A DNA stretch of 64,000 nucleotides from Aestuariimicrobium soli. Its GTDB lineage: Bacteria; Actinomycetota; Actinomycetes; Propionibacteriales; Propionibacteriaceae. Within the stretch, counting starts at the first letter, position 1. Every line of letters starts with the position of its first letter. The notes beneath the pieces are model-generated. The model worked only from the letters and a program-made list of their open reading frames with translations, had not been told where the DNA came from and made no database searches. The translations under genes and the position numbers were made by a program. The DNA lies in contig NZ_JBPJSQ010000001.1 in NCBI RefSeq assembly GCF_051192575.1, positions 1 to 64,000 on the forward strand, in the 5' to 3' direction. Below, piece by piece: positions 49,281 to 58,010 of this stretch.

Positions 49281-49811
49281 ATGGTGTTCTTGGTGGTGGG
49301 CGTGGTCGGCGCCGCGATTCTCGTGCTCTCGCTGGTGCTGGGCGACTTCTTCCACATCGGCGATCACCTCGGTGGACTGCTCGACTCCGACCTCGTGTCG
49401 ACGGCCGCCCTCGCTGCCTTCCTGGGGGTCTTCGGTTTTGTCGGTTGGGGCGTGCACGCCGCCACGGGCCGCCTCTGGCTCGCGACCATGGTCGGCATCG
49501 TCGCCGGTCTCGTCGTCGGTTATGCGCTCGGACGACTGACCCGGGCCCTCGGCCGCCCCGACCCGACAGGGTCGCTGAACACGTCATCGCTGGTCGGCCT
49601 GAGTGCCACCGTGATCTCCGACATCCCCGCGGGTGGATACGGCGAGGTGCGCGTCAACGCCGCCGGTCACCCGCTGAAGTACAACGCTCGCTCCGACGAG
49701 GCGCTGCCGCAGGGAACGCCGGTGTGGGTCGCCGGCGTCCTTTCAGCGACGGCCGTCGAGGTGCGTTCCACCCGCGAACTCGACGCCCCAGCCCCGCACG
49801 ACAACCCCTGA
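49281..49811 (+). CDS. NfeD-like membrane protein
   Basis: A 176-residue protein with three hydrophobic segments (residues about 2-20, 40-60 and 67-84) followed by a soluble C-terminal domain of about 60 residues with the beta-rich OB-fold pattern of NfeD (LVGLSATVISDIPAGGYGEVRV...GTPVWVAGVLSATAVEV). NfeD proteins partner flotillins in membrane microdomains. The flotillin gene starts 16 nt downstream, as in the yuaF-yuaG pair of Bacillus. Confidence 0.83.
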   Translation: MVFLVVGVVGAAILVLSLVLGDFFHIGDHLGGLLDSDLVSTAALAAFLGVFGFVGWGVHAATGRLWLATMVGIVAGLVVGYALGRLTRALGRPDPTGSLNTSSLVGLSATVISDIPAGGYGEVRVNAAGHPLKYNARSDEALPQGTPVWVAGVLSATAVEVRSTRELDAPAPHDNP

Positions 49812-49826
49812 CGGACAGGAGTCCCC

Positions 49827-51341
49827 ATGCCCGACATCTCACCCTTGGCCATCGGCATCGCAGCAGCGGTGGTGGTGGTCATCATCGCCGCGCTGCTGAT
49901 CGTCAGCCGCTACCGCGTGGCCGGCCCCAACGAGGCCTTCATCGTCACCGGCCGCAAGGGCAAGGAGGTGCGCAACCCCGAGACCGGCACCCTGTCGACC
50001 GACCTGTCGGGCCAGAAGGTCGTGATGGGTGGTGGCGTGTTCGTGTGGCCCTTCGTCCAGCGCCTGCACACCCTCGACCTGTCGAGCCGTCGCATCATGG
50101 TGCAGATTCGGGGCGCCGTCTCCGGCCAGGGCATCAAGCTGAACCTCGACGGTGTCGCCATCGTGAAGGTGGGCGGCAACGAGGACTCCATCCGCGCCGC
50201 GGCCCAGCGCTTCCTCTCCCAGCAGGACGAGATCGAGACGTTCACCCAGGAGACCCTCGCGGGTTCGCTGCGTTCCATCGTCGGCCCGCTGACCGTCGAG
50301 CAGATCATTCGAGACCGGGCGGCCTTCGCCCAGCGCGTCGCAGATGAGTCCGAATCGTCCCTCACCGGCCAGGGACTGGTGCTCGACACCTTCCAGATCC
50401 AGGACATCACCGACGACGGCACCTACCTCTCCGACCTCGGACGACCCGAGGCCGCCAAGGTGCAGCAGGTCGCGGCCATCGCAGAGTCGGCGGCGCGGCA
50501 GGAGGCCGAGCAGGCCCGCATCGCCGCCGAGCAGCAGATCGCCATCGCCCAGCGTGAGCTGGCGCTGAAGCAGTCCGAGATCAAGGCCGAGACCGATGCC
50601 GCCCAGGCGCGCGCCGCCGCGTCGGGTCCGCTGGCCCAGGCCGACCGCGACCAGGCCATCCTCACCGAGCAGGAGAAGGTGGCTGTCCGGCAGGCAGCGC
50701 TGAAGGAGCGCCAGCTCGACACCGAGGTGCGCAAGCCGGCCGACGCCGAGCGGTACCGCATCGAGACCGAGGCCGAGGCCCGTCGCGCTGCCTCGATCTC
50801 GCAGGCCGCCGCCAGCAAGGCCACCGCGATCGCCAATGCCGAGGCCGAGGCCGAGACCGCTCGCCTGACCGGTGAGGGCGACAAGTCCCGCCGTGCCGCA
50901 CTGGCCGAGGCCGAGGCGATCGAGGGTGCCCGTCGCGGTGAGGCCGAGAAGGCCCGCCGTATCGCAGAGGCCGACGCCGTGCGCGCCGAGGGTGAGGCGC
51001 AGGCCGCCAGCGTGTTGGCCGTCGGTGAGGCCGAGGCCGCCGCGATGAACAAGCGCGCCGACGCCTTCGCCCGCTACAACGAGGCCGCCGTGCTGCAGAT
51101 GCTCGTCGAGGTGCTGCCGCAGGTCGCCGAGAAGGTCGCCGCCCCGATGGCCGGCATCGACAAGCTGACGGTGATCTCGACCGACGGCGCGGGAGCCGTG
51201 CCGAAGCAGGTGACCAACAACGTGGTGCAGACCATGGAGCTGATCAAGAACACCACCGGTGTCGACCTGTCGAAGCTGCTCTCGAAGTACTCCGACGACG
51301 CCGTGGTCGCCAGCCAGAAGGCGGACGAGCCCCAGGCCTGA
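49827..51341 (+). CDS. Flotillin-like SPFH-domain protein
   Basis: A 504-residue protein. One membrane anchor lies at residues about 8-26. The SPFH/band-7 domain follows (YRVAGPNEAFIVTGRKGKE, FVWPFVQRLHTLDLSSR, RSIVGPLTVEQIIRDR), then a long coiled coil rich in Ala, Glu and Arg (about 200-420) with EA repeats typical of flotillin, and a C-terminal LQMLVEVLPQVAEKVAAPM segment. It matches FloT/YuaG in length and order. It probably scaffolds membrane microdomains with the NfeD protein. Palindromic element copy 3 terminates the unit. Confidence 0.92.
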   Translation: MPDISPLAIGIAAAVVVVIIAALLIVSRYRVAGPNEAFIVTGRKGKEVRNPETGTLSTDLSGQKVVMGGGVFVWPFVQRLHTLDLSSRRIMVQIRGAVSGQGIKLNLDGVAIVKVGGNEDSIRAAAQRFLSQQDEIETFTQETLAGSLRSIVGPLTVEQIIRDRAAFAQRVADESESSLTGQGLVLDTFQIQDITDDGTYLSDLGRPEAAKVQQVAAIAESAARQEAEQARIAAEQQIAIAQRELALKQSEIKAETDAAQARAAASGPLAQADRDQAILTEQEKVAVRQAALKERQLDTEVRKPADAERYRIETEAEARRAASISQAAASKATAIANAEAEAETARLTGEGDKSRRAALAEAEAIEGARRGEAEKARRIAEADAVRAEGEAQAASVLAVGEAEAAAMNKRADAFARYNEAAVLQMLVEVLPQVAEKVAAPMAGIDKLTVISTDGAGAVPKQVTNNVVQTMELIKNTTGVDLSKLLSKYSDDAVVASQKADEPQA

Positions 51342-51356
51342 CCGCAGACTCGCACG

Positions 51357-51400
51357 CAAACGTCCGACCCCCATGAAGATTCATGGGGGTCGGACGTTTT
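51357..51400. terminator. Palindromic element copy 3
   Basis: An 18- to 19-bp stem around ACGTCCGACCCCCATGA and its complement, with loop AGAT and a following TTTT; an outer 7-bp pairing of ACTCGCA (51348) with TGCGAGT extends it. The arms differ from copies 1 and 2 in a paired manner (AGG to TGA, GCG to CCG), so base pairing is conserved. It separates the flotillin gene from the convergent protease gene. Confidence 0.82.
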
Positions 51401-51431
51401 CCTGCGAGTGTCACGTGGACGAGAGCACCTG

Positions 51432-52664
51432 TCAGCGGCCCCCGACCTGCGGTTGGCTGCCGGTGCTCTCGGTCTTGGGGGCGGCCACCAGGGTCGCGGT
51501 GAGGGTGCTGGTGGCGCCGTTGCGCACCACCGTCAGGGTGACCTTTTCGCCGACCGCGGCCGAGCGAATCTGCGCCACCAACGAGTCGGACGACGTCACG
51601 GCCACCTGGTTGACGGCCGTGATCACGTCACCGGCCTGCAGTCCGGCGTCGGCGGCGGGAGTGCCGCTGGCCACGGAGGTGACGCGCGCGCCCTCCAGCG
51701 TCACCCCGGCGGCGGTCGCGGAACCGTCCGTGGACGACAGCCCCAGGTAGGCGTGGTCGGCCGAACCCGTGGCGATCAACTGCTTCACCACCTGCGCGAC
51801 GTCGTTGGACGGGATCGCGAACCCGATGCCGATGCTGCCGGACTGGCTCGAGGCCGAACTGCTCGACAACGTGGCGATCGCGGAGTTGATGCCGACCAGT
51901 TCGCCATTGGCGTTCACCAGCGCGCCACCGGAGTTGCCCGGGTTGATGGGCGCCGAGGTCTGGATCGCGTTGGTGTAGACGGGGTCGGCCTGCGAGCCCG
52001 GCGTGGTCGACTCACCGCTGGTGACGACCGGACGATTCAGCGCGGAAACGATGCCCGTGGTGACGGTGTCGCTGAGGCCCAGCGGGTTGCCGATCGCCAT
52101 CACCGCCTGCCCGACCGTGACCTTGTCGGAGTCGGCCACCGTGATCGGCTGCGCACCCTTCGGCAGCGAGGCGATCTTGATGACGGCCAGGTCGGACGAC
52201 GCGTCGGTGCCCACCACGGTGGCGTCGTAGGTGGCGTTGCCGAACTGCACCGTGATGGTCGCGCCGGTGCCCAGCCCCGACACGACATGGTTGTTGGTGA
52301 CGATGTGACCCGAGGCGTCCCAGATGACGCCTGTGCCCTCGGCGCCCGATCGTCCGCTCGTCACGGTGATCGACACGACCGACGTCGACGCGGCAGCGGC
52401 GGTCTGCGACCAGTCGGGGTTGGACGAGTTGCCCTGCACCACCTTGGTCACGGTGCTGGAGGTGCCGGCGACCTGGGTGATCGAGGTGGCGGACGAGGGC
52501 GTCAGGTAGCGATCCGCCGTCCAGGCGGTGCCACCCCCGATACCGGCGGCCAGCACGGCGACCGCCATGAACGAGGCGACCCCTCGGCGCTTCTTCACCG
52601 GCGGCTGCACCGGCTGGTGCTGCTGGGGGATGGCCACGTAGTTGGGGTACTGCTGGGTGCTCAT
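51432..52664 (-). CDS. HtrA/DegP-family serine protease with PDZ domain
   Basis: A 410-residue membrane-anchored protease. A Gln/Pro-rich cytoplasmic start is followed by a membrane helix (about residues 29-48), then the trypsin-like domain with His126 in TNNHVV, Asp158 in SSDLAVI and Ser245 in NPGNSGGALV. A C-terminal PDZ domain (about 300-400, VASGTPAADAGLQAGDVITAV) follows. It should act outside the membrane in protein quality control, like PepD/HtrA of mycobacteria. ATG 52664 has GGAGG five bases upstream; the longer frame to 52793 lacks support. Confidence 0.92.
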   Translation of the reverse strand: MSTQQYPNYVAIPQQHQPVQPPVKKRRGVASFMAVAVLAAGIGGGTAWTADRYLTPSSATSITQVAGTSSTVTKVVQGNSSNPDWSQTAAAASTSVVSITVTSGRSGAEGTGVIWDASGHIVTNNHVVSGLGTGATITVQFGNATYDATVVGTDASSDLAVIKIASLPKGAQPITVADSDKVTVGQAVMAIGNPLGLSDTVTTGIVSALNRPVVTSGESTTPGSQADPVYTNAIQTSAPINPGNSGGALVNANGELVGINSAIATLSSSSASSQSGSIGIGFAIPSNDVAQVVKQLIATGSADHAYLGLSSTDGSATAAGVTLEGARVTSVASGTPAADAGLQAGDVITAVNQVAVTSSDSLVAQIRSAAVGEKVTLTVVRNGATSTLTATLVAAPKTESTGSQPQVGGR

Positions 52665-52799
52665 CACAACCTCCGGGGGTTCGGTGTGGGGCGGTCTGCC
52701 TCTCACCGACGAATCAACTCCCCGGGACTGTGTGCTTCCTGTGAGCCACCCACAGGTCGCCTGTGACGTGGGGTGGTGCCGGCATGCCGTCATGCCGTC

Positions 52800-52834
52800 G
52801 GTCGAGTAGGGAGCGAAGCGACTGTGTCGAGACC
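52800..52834. repeat. REP-like actinobacterial intergenic repeat
   Basis: GGTCGAGTAGGGAGCGAAGC followed by GACTGTGTCGAGACC has the form of the GGTCGAGTAGC...TATCGAGACC repeat seen between genes in many actinobacteria. The ends GGTC and GACC are complementary. It lies between the HtrA gene start and the esterase gene end. Confidence 0.6.
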
Positions 52835-52858
52835 TCGGGCTGCCGGGCGAGGCGCCGC

Positions 52859-53824
52859 TCAGCTGAGGATGGCGGCCGCCATGTCGTCCAACGTCTGCTT
52901 CGTCCTGGGGTGACCGACCAGATTCAGGTGGCCGTGCTTCATGCCGACCGCGGTCAGCATCACCACGTCCACGCCGGCCGCCACGAGCTGCTCGGCGAGG
53001 CGTTCACCCGAGGCGCGCAGTTCGTCGTACTGGTCATTCACGATCAGGCACCGGGGCAGACCGCCCAGATCGTCCCGCTCGCCGATGTAGCCGTAGGGGT
53101 CGTCCGGGGTGGCGCCGTAGACCGCGCCGATGAAACCGAGAGTGCCGTCGTCGAAGCCCGAGGAGAACACCCCGAGGTCGGCGGCCAGGTCGTCCGAGAG
53201 GGGCACGGGTCGCGCGTGCACGACGGGGTAGATGGGCAGCCAGACGTGGGGGAGTGGGCCGCCCTCGTCGCGCAACCGGACGACCACCCCCGCGATCAGG
53301 TTCGCCCCCGCCGATGCGCCACCGATGGCCAACCGAGCCGGGTCGATGCCCAGGTCGGCCGCGTGCTCGACCACCCACGACCAGACGGCGTGCACGTCGT
53401 CATGGGCCACCGGGTACTGGTTTGAGATCTGTTCGGGCAGCGGCGGTGCGGCGGGCGGGGTGGGTGCCCCGGTCAGGCGGTAGTCGACCGAGACCACGAC
53501 TCCCTGCGTGCGTGAGGCGATGCCCCGACTGACCTCGTCGGCCTCCGGCATGTCGAGATCGCCGTGCATGAAGGCGCCGCCGTGACACCAGACCAGTCCG
53601 GGCGCTCCGGTGGTCGAGGCCGCGTCGGTGGGTGTGGCGCGGTAGATGCGCACGGGAATCTCACCGTGCGGGCCTGCCACCGTCTGGTGGTGCACCACGA
53701 CCTCGTCGGACTCGCGGGCGCCGTAGGGGCGCGCCATCACCGCATCGATGTCGGCCTGGCTGGCATCGGCGCCGAGGGCCTCGGCTTCGGCGACGCGGGC
53801 GGCGAACAGTTCGTCCAAAGGCAT
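52859..53824 (-). CDS. Alpha/beta hydrolase, hormone-sensitive-lipase family
   Basis: A 321-residue esterase/lipase. The oxyanion motif is LVWCHGGAFMHGD, the nucleophile elbow IGGASAGANLIAG, and the acid and base residues are in VNDQYDELRASGE and VGMKHGHLNL. There is no signal peptide. The substrate is unknown; carboxylic esters are usual. A -10 box (TAGGCT) six bases before the ATG suggests a leaderless transcript. Confidence 0.88.
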   Translation of the reverse strand: MPLDELFAARVAEAEALGADASQADIDAVMARPYGARESDEVVVHHQTVAGPHGEIPVRIYRATPTDAASTTGAPGLVWCHGGAFMHGDLDMPEADEVSRGIASRTQGVVVSVDYRLTGAPTPPAAPPLPEQISNQYPVAHDDVHAVWSWVVEHAADLGIDPARLAIGGASAGANLIAGVVVRLRDEGGPLPHVWLPIYPVVHARPVPLSDDLAADLGVFSSGFDDGTLGFIGAVYGATPDDPYGYIGERDDLGGLPRCLIVNDQYDELRASGERLAEQLVAAGVDVVMLTAVGMKHGHLNLVGHPRTKQTLDDMAAAILS

Positions 53825-53830
53825 GGGGCC

Positions 53831-53836
53831 AGCCTA
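53831..53836 (-). promoter_or_regulatory. Putative leaderless -10 box (esterase gene)
   Basis: TAGGCT on the minus strand is followed by GGCCCC and the ATG. Confidence 0.55.
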
Positions 53837-53883
53837 GATCTCCCGAGCGGTCACCGGGGTTGGCGCTGACCTCTGCTCCCAGG

Positions 53884-53961
53884 TGTGCGAAATGCGCACC
53901 CGAACGGGGGTTCGAGTCCCATCTGGGGAACGAACCCCGTTTCGGGTGCGCATTTCACACA
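53884..53961. repeat. Long imperfect inverted repeat downstream of leuB
   Basis: Two 31-nt arms (53884-53914 and 53931-53961) pair with only two or three differences around a 16-nt loop. The left arm and loop contain GGGGGTTCGAGTCCCATCT, which resembles a tRNA T-arm. The element lies 73 nt after the leuB stop (minus strand) and probably terminates it; the resemblance to tRNA is discussed in the findings. Confidence 0.8.
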
Positions 53962-54034
53962 CTTTTCGCCACGGCACGGCACGCGCAACGCGGAAACGAC
54001 AGGGCGCGGTGCCGTGGACCGCGGCAACCCCGCC

Positions 54035-55087
54035 TCAGCCGGCCACCAGGGCGGCGATGTCGTCGCCGATCTGCTGCGTGACCCGCTGCTTGCCGGCGCG
54101 CCCCGCGATGTCGGTCTCGACGGCCGCCACGATCCGGGCGGCGTCGTCGGCGCGCCCGAGGTGGTCGAGCAGCAGGGCCATCGACGAGATCGCGGCCGTC
54201 GGGTCGGCCTTGCCGGTGCCGGCGATGTCGGGCGCCGAGCCGTGCACGGGCTCGAACATCGAGGGGTACTCGCGCGTCGGATTGATGTTGGCGCTGGCCG
54301 CCAGACCGATGCCGCCGGTGACCGCTCCCGCCAGGTCGGTGACGATGTCGCCGAACAGGTTGTCGGTGACGATGACGTCGAACCGCGAGGGGTTGGTCGT
54401 CAGGTGGATCATGGCGGCGTCGATGTGCTGGTAGTCGGTCTCGACCTGCGGGTACTCGGCGGCGACCTCGGTGAACACGCGGTTCCAGAGCTTGCCGGCG
54501 TTCACCAGCACGTTGTGCTTGTGCAGCAGGGTGACGTGGTTGCGGCGGCGGGTGGCGCGCTCGAAGGCGTCGCGGACGACCCGCTCGACCCCGAAGGCGG
54601 TGTTGACGCTCACCTCGGTGGCCAGTTCCTGGGGGGTGCCCACGCGCACGGCGCCACCGTTGCCGCAGTACAACCCCTCGGTGCCCTCACGCACGACGAC
54701 GAAGTCGACGGTCTTGCCGGCGATCACCGAGTCGGCGAGCGGCGACGGCACGCCGGGGTACAGCTTCGAGGGGCGCAGGTTGACCGCGTGGTCGAGCGCG
54801 AAGCGCAGCTTCAGCAGCAGCCCGCGCTCGAGCAGTCCCGAGGGAATCTGCTGGTCGCCGGGGTGCGCACCGACAGCGCCGAGCACGATCGCATCGACCT
54901 GCTTGAGCTCCTCGAGGGCCGAGTCGGGCAGCACCTCGCCGGTGCGCTTCCAGGCCTCGGCGCCCAGGTCGTAGTCGACGAACGAGAAGGTGGACTCCCC
55001 GACGGTGGCCTTCAGCACCTTGAGCGCCTCGGCCGTCACCTCCGGGCCGATGTAGTCTCCGCCGATCACGGCGATGGTTGCTGTCAT
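54035..55087 (-). CDS. leuB: 3-isopropylmalate dehydrogenase
   Basis: A 350-residue NAD-dependent dehydrogenase of leucine synthesis. DNLFGDIVTDLAGAVTGGIGLA near residues 230-250 (in part) and the substrate arginines in LLLKLRFALDHAVNLRPSKLY are diagnostic; EPVHGSAPDIAGTG is the NAD loop. The usual GDGIGPEV reads GDYIGPEV, a small deviation. ATG 55087 follows a -10 box (TACAGT) by seven bases, so the transcript looks leaderless; the open frame extending to 56290 is antisense to ilvE and is not coding. Confidence 0.94.
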   Translation of the reverse strand: MTATIAVIGGDYIGPEVTAEALKVLKATVGESTFSFVDYDLGAEAWKRTGEVLPDSALEELKQVDAIVLGAVGAHPGDQQIPSGLLERGLLLKLRFALDHAVNLRPSKLYPGVPSPLADSVIAGKTVDFVVVREGTEGLYCGNGGAVRVGTPQELATEVSVNTAFGVERVVRDAFERATRRRNHVTLLHKHNVLVNAGKLWNRVFTEVAAEYPQVETDYQHIDAAMIHLTTNPSRFDVIVTDNLFGDIVTDLAGAVTGGIGLAASANINPTREYPSMFEPVHGSAPDIAGTGKADPTAAISSMALLLDHLGRADDAARIVAAVETDIAGRAGKQRVTQQIGDDIAALVAG

Positions 55088-55094
55088 GGCGGTG

Positions 55095-55100
55095 ACTGTA
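55095..55100 (-). promoter_or_regulatory. Putative leaderless -10 box (leuB)
   Basis: TACAGT on the minus strand is seven bases before the leuB ATG. It is divergent from the ilvE promoter 54 bp away. Confidence 0.5.
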
Positions 55101-55153
55101 ACCAGCGTCACGGCAAGCCCGGCGCCGATTCCACCACCCGGGCGGGGAGCGGA

Positions 55154-55159
55154 TAAGTT
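55154..55159 (+). promoter_or_regulatory. Putative leaderless -10 box (ilvE)
   Basis: TAAGTT is followed by GCGTCC and the ilvE ATG. Confidence 0.5.
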
Positions 55160-55165
55160 GCGTCC

Positions 55166-56266
55166 ATGGAGTTCACGCTGCCCGCCGATGCCACGTTCAC
55201 CGATGCCGCCCGCATCGCCGAGGTGCACGCCGATCCCGGCTTCGGGGTCTACTTCACCGATCACATGGCTCGCATCGAGTGGTCCGCCGACCAGGGCTGG
55301 CACGACCCGGCCGTGGTGCCGTACGGGCCGCTCCAGCTCGACCCCGCCGCGGCGGTGCTGCACTACGCCCAGGAGATCTTCGAGGGCATGAAGGCCTACC
55401 GGCACGCCGACGGCTCGGTGTGGACCTTCCGGCCCGAGGCCAACGCCGCCCGCTACGCCCGGTCGGCCACCCGGCTGCAATTGCCGACCCTGCCGGCCGA
55501 GGACTTCATCGCGTCGATCGAGGCCCTCGTCCGTCTGGACGAACGGTGGGTGCCGCATCCCGGTGACCCCGCCTCGGGTCAGGCCGAGCAGAGCCTGTAC
55601 CTTCGTCCGTTCATGTTCGCGCGCGAGGCATACCTGGGCGTGCGCGCGGCCAAGCAGGTCACCCACCTGGTGATCGCCTCGCCCGTCGGGCCGTACTTCA
55701 CCAGCGGCGTGAAGCCCGTCGACATCTGGCTCGAGGACGAGTTCTCGCGCGCCGCTCCCGGCGGCACCGGTGCGGCCAAGTGTGGCGGCAACTACGCGGC
55801 CTCGCTGCAGGCCCAGACGAAGGCTGCCGAGCACGGGTGCTCCCAGGTGCTCTTCCTCGACGCCGTCCAGCACAAGTGGCTCGAGGAACTCGGCGGCATG
55901 AACATCGTGCTGGTCAGCAGCAACGGCGAGCTGATCACCCCCGAGACCTCCGGCACGATCCTCGAGGGAGTCACTCGGTCGTCGGTGCTGCAGGTGGGCG
56001 CCGACCTCGGCCTCACCCCCGTGGAGCGCCCGGTCAGCTGGGTCGAGGTGGTGAAGGGGGTCGAGTCGGGCGCCTTCACCGAGATCTTCGCCTGCGGCAC
56101 GGCCGCCGTGATCACCCCCATCCGCGCGATCCGCTCGGAGCACGACCAGGTCGAGGTGGGCGAGCCGGGTGCAGACTCGGTGTCGCTGCGGATCCGTCAG
56201 CGGCTGGTCGACATCCAGTACGGACGAGCCGCCGACACCCACGGCTGGTTGCACCGGCTGGCCTGA
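55166..56266 (+). CDS. ilvE: Branched-chain amino acid aminotransferase
   Basis: A 366-residue fold type IV PLP enzyme performing the last step of valine, leucine and isoleucine synthesis. The PLP lysine is K205 in GTGAAKCGGNYAAS; YAQEIFEGMKAYRHADG and ELGGMNIVLV are family hallmarks. It is divergent from leuB and followed by cimA after 139 nt. Confidence 0.94.
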   Translation: MEFTLPADATFTDAARIAEVHADPGFGVYFTDHMARIEWSADQGWHDPAVVPYGPLQLDPAAAVLHYAQEIFEGMKAYRHADGSVWTFRPEANAARYARSATRLQLPTLPAEDFIASIEALVRLDERWVPHPGDPASGQAEQSLYLRPFMFAREAYLGVRAAKQVTHLVIASPVGPYFTSGVKPVDIWLEDEFSRAAPGGTGAAKCGGNYAASLQAQTKAAEHGCSQVLFLDAVQHKWLEELGGMNIVLVSSNGELITPETSGTILEGVTRSSVLQVGADLGLTPVERPVSWVEVVKGVESGAFTEIFACGTAAVITPIRAIRSEHDQVEVGEPGADSVSLRIRQRLVDIQYGRAADTHGWLHRLA

Positions 56267-56405
56267 GTGGGGCAGGCCGCGAGCCGCCAACCTACGGTTC
56301 CGTATCGAAGCGTGGAACCGCGCACGCGTCGTCCTGCACAGGTCTCACGATGGAACCCTGCCCCGGATCCCCTGGGGCTTCGGAGTCCCGCACAGGAGTT
56401 GACCA
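56267..56405 (+). other. cimA leader region
   Basis: This 139-nt gap holds two short hairpins: CGGTTCC (about 56294) with GGAACCG (about 56312), and GCCCC with GGGGC near 56361-56379. No leader peptide with branched-chain codons is evident. A ribosome binding site AGGAG (56394-56398) precedes the GTG of cimA. Attenuation is possible but not shown. Confidence 0.35.
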
Positions 56406-57989
56406 GTGACGCTCACCCCCGTCGCCCCCGAGAGCCTGCACATCTACGACACCACGCTGCGCGACGGCGCCCAGCAGGAGGGCCTGCGGCTCACGGTGTC
56501 GGACAAGCTGCGCATCGCCGCCCTGCTCGACGAGCTGGGGGTCACCCACATCGAGGGCGGCTGGCCCGGCGCCAACCCGAACGACACCGCCTTCTTCGCG
56601 GCAGCCGCCGAACAGCTGAACCTGCGCTCGGCCACCCTGGTGGCCTTCGGATCGACGCGTCGGCCGGGTGGCAAGGCCGCGGACGACCCGCTGGTGGCCG
56701 CCCTGCGCGACGCCCAGACCTCGCACATCTGCCTGGTCGCCAAGTCGCACGATCGCCACGTCGAGCAGGCCCTGCGCACCACGTTGGACGAGAACCTGGC
56801 CATGGTGCGCGACACCGTCTCGCACCTGGTCAACGAGGGCAAGCGCGTCTTCGTCGACTGCGAGCACTTCTTCGACGGCTTCCGCCGCAACGAGGCCTAC
56901 TCGCTCGAGGTCGTGCGGGCCGCCGCCGAGGCGGGGGCCGAGGTGGTCGTGCTCTGCGACACCAACGGCGGCATGCTACCCAGCTGGATGGGTGACGTGG
57001 TCTCGTCGGCGGCCGCGATCGGCGTCGACCTGGGCATCCACTGCCACAACGACACGGGCTGCGCGGTGGCCAACTCGATGGCCGCCGTCGAGGCCGGTGC
57101 CATGCACGTGCAGGGCACCATCAACGGCTACGGCGAGCGCACCGGCAACGCCGACCTCACCACCGTGGTGGCGAACCTGCAGCTCAAGTACGGCTGGGAG
57201 CCCCTGGGCGGACGAGGGCTCGAGTCGCTCACCCACATCAGCCACGCGATCGCCGAGATCGCCAACCAGGCTCCGCATGCCCGCCAGCCCTACGTGGGCC
57301 ACTCGTCCTTCGCCCACAAGGCGGGGTTGCACGCGTCGGCGATCCGCGTCGACCCCAACCTGTACCAGCACATCGACCCCGCCCTGGTCGGCAACGACAT
57401 GCGCATGCTGATCTCAGACATGTCGGGTCGCGCCAACATTCAGATCAAGGCCGAGCAGTTGGGCTTCGACCTGCCCGACCGTGACACCGCCGCCCGGGTG
57501 GCCGAGGTGGTCAAGGACCGTGAGGCCAACGGCTACTCCTACGAGGCCTCCGACGCCAGCTTCGAGCTGCTGATGCGCGACATCCTCGGCACGCTCGACA
57601 AGCCCTTCGAGGTGGGTGCCTGGGAGGTCGCCACTCGGCACGCCGCCCTGAACACGCCCGGCGACTCGTCCGCGACCGTCACCATGAGCGTCGACGGCGA
57701 CGAGAAGACCGTCACCGCGGCCGGCAACGGCCCGGTCAACGCCCTCGACTCGGCCCTGCGGGAGGTGCTCAGCCACGGCTTCGAGCAGGTGCTGCCGTAC
57801 CGACTCTCGGACTACCGGGTACGCATTCTCGAGGCCGGTTTCGGCACCGACGCGGTCGTACGGGTGCTGATCGACATGGGCACCACCGACCGCACCTGGA
57901 CGACCGTGGGCGTGGGCACCAACGTCATCGAGGCCTCCTGGGAGGCCCTGTCGGACGGGTACCTGTACGGCCTCGTCAAGGGCTACTGA
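56406..57989 (+). CDS. cimA: (R)-citramalate synthase
   Basis: A 527-residue enzyme condensing pyruvate and acetyl-CoA, giving isoleucine a threonine-independent route. The N-terminal DRE-TIM barrel has IYDTTLRDGAQQEG and the CimA-type EGGWPGANPNDTAFF, with the metal histidines in GIHCHNDTGCAVANS. The C-terminal half holds the LeuA dimer/allosteric domain. The GWPGxNPxD motif and length separate it from 2-isopropylmalate synthase. The GTG start has AGGAG eight bases upstream. It probably forms one unit with ilvE. Confidence 0.92.
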   Translation: MTLTPVAPESLHIYDTTLRDGAQQEGLRLTVSDKLRIAALLDELGVTHIEGGWPGANPNDTAFFAAAAEQLNLRSATLVAFGSTRRPGGKAADDPLVAALRDAQTSHICLVAKSHDRHVEQALRTTLDENLAMVRDTVSHLVNEGKRVFVDCEHFFDGFRRNEAYSLEVVRAAAEAGAEVVVLCDTNGGMLPSWMGDVVSSAAAIGVDLGIHCHNDTGCAVANSMAAVEAGAMHVQGTINGYGERTGNADLTTVVANLQLKYGWEPLGGRGLESLTHISHAIAEIANQAPHARQPYVGHSSFAHKAGLHASAIRVDPNLYQHIDPALVGNDMRMLISDMSGRANIQIKAEQLGFDLPDRDTAARVAEVVKDREANGYSYEASDASFELLMRDILGTLDKPFEVGAWEVATRHAALNTPGDSSATVTMSVDGDEKTVTAAGNGPVNALDSALREVLSHGFEQVLPYRLSDYRVRILEAGFGTDAVVRVLIDMGTTDRTWTTVGVGTNVIEASWEALSDGYLYGLVKGY

Positions 57990-58010
57990 GGGGGCTGGCG
58001 GAGCAGCCGG

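Noticed and set aside
53890..53940. A tRNA gene suggested by GGTTCGAGTCC
   Set aside because: No D arm or anticodon arm precedes it, the T stem is poorly paired, and the segment belongs to an inverted repeat.
55088..56290. N-terminal extension of leuB to 56290
   Set aside because: The extension is antisense to ilvE; the LeuB family start is at 55087 with a promoter just upstream.
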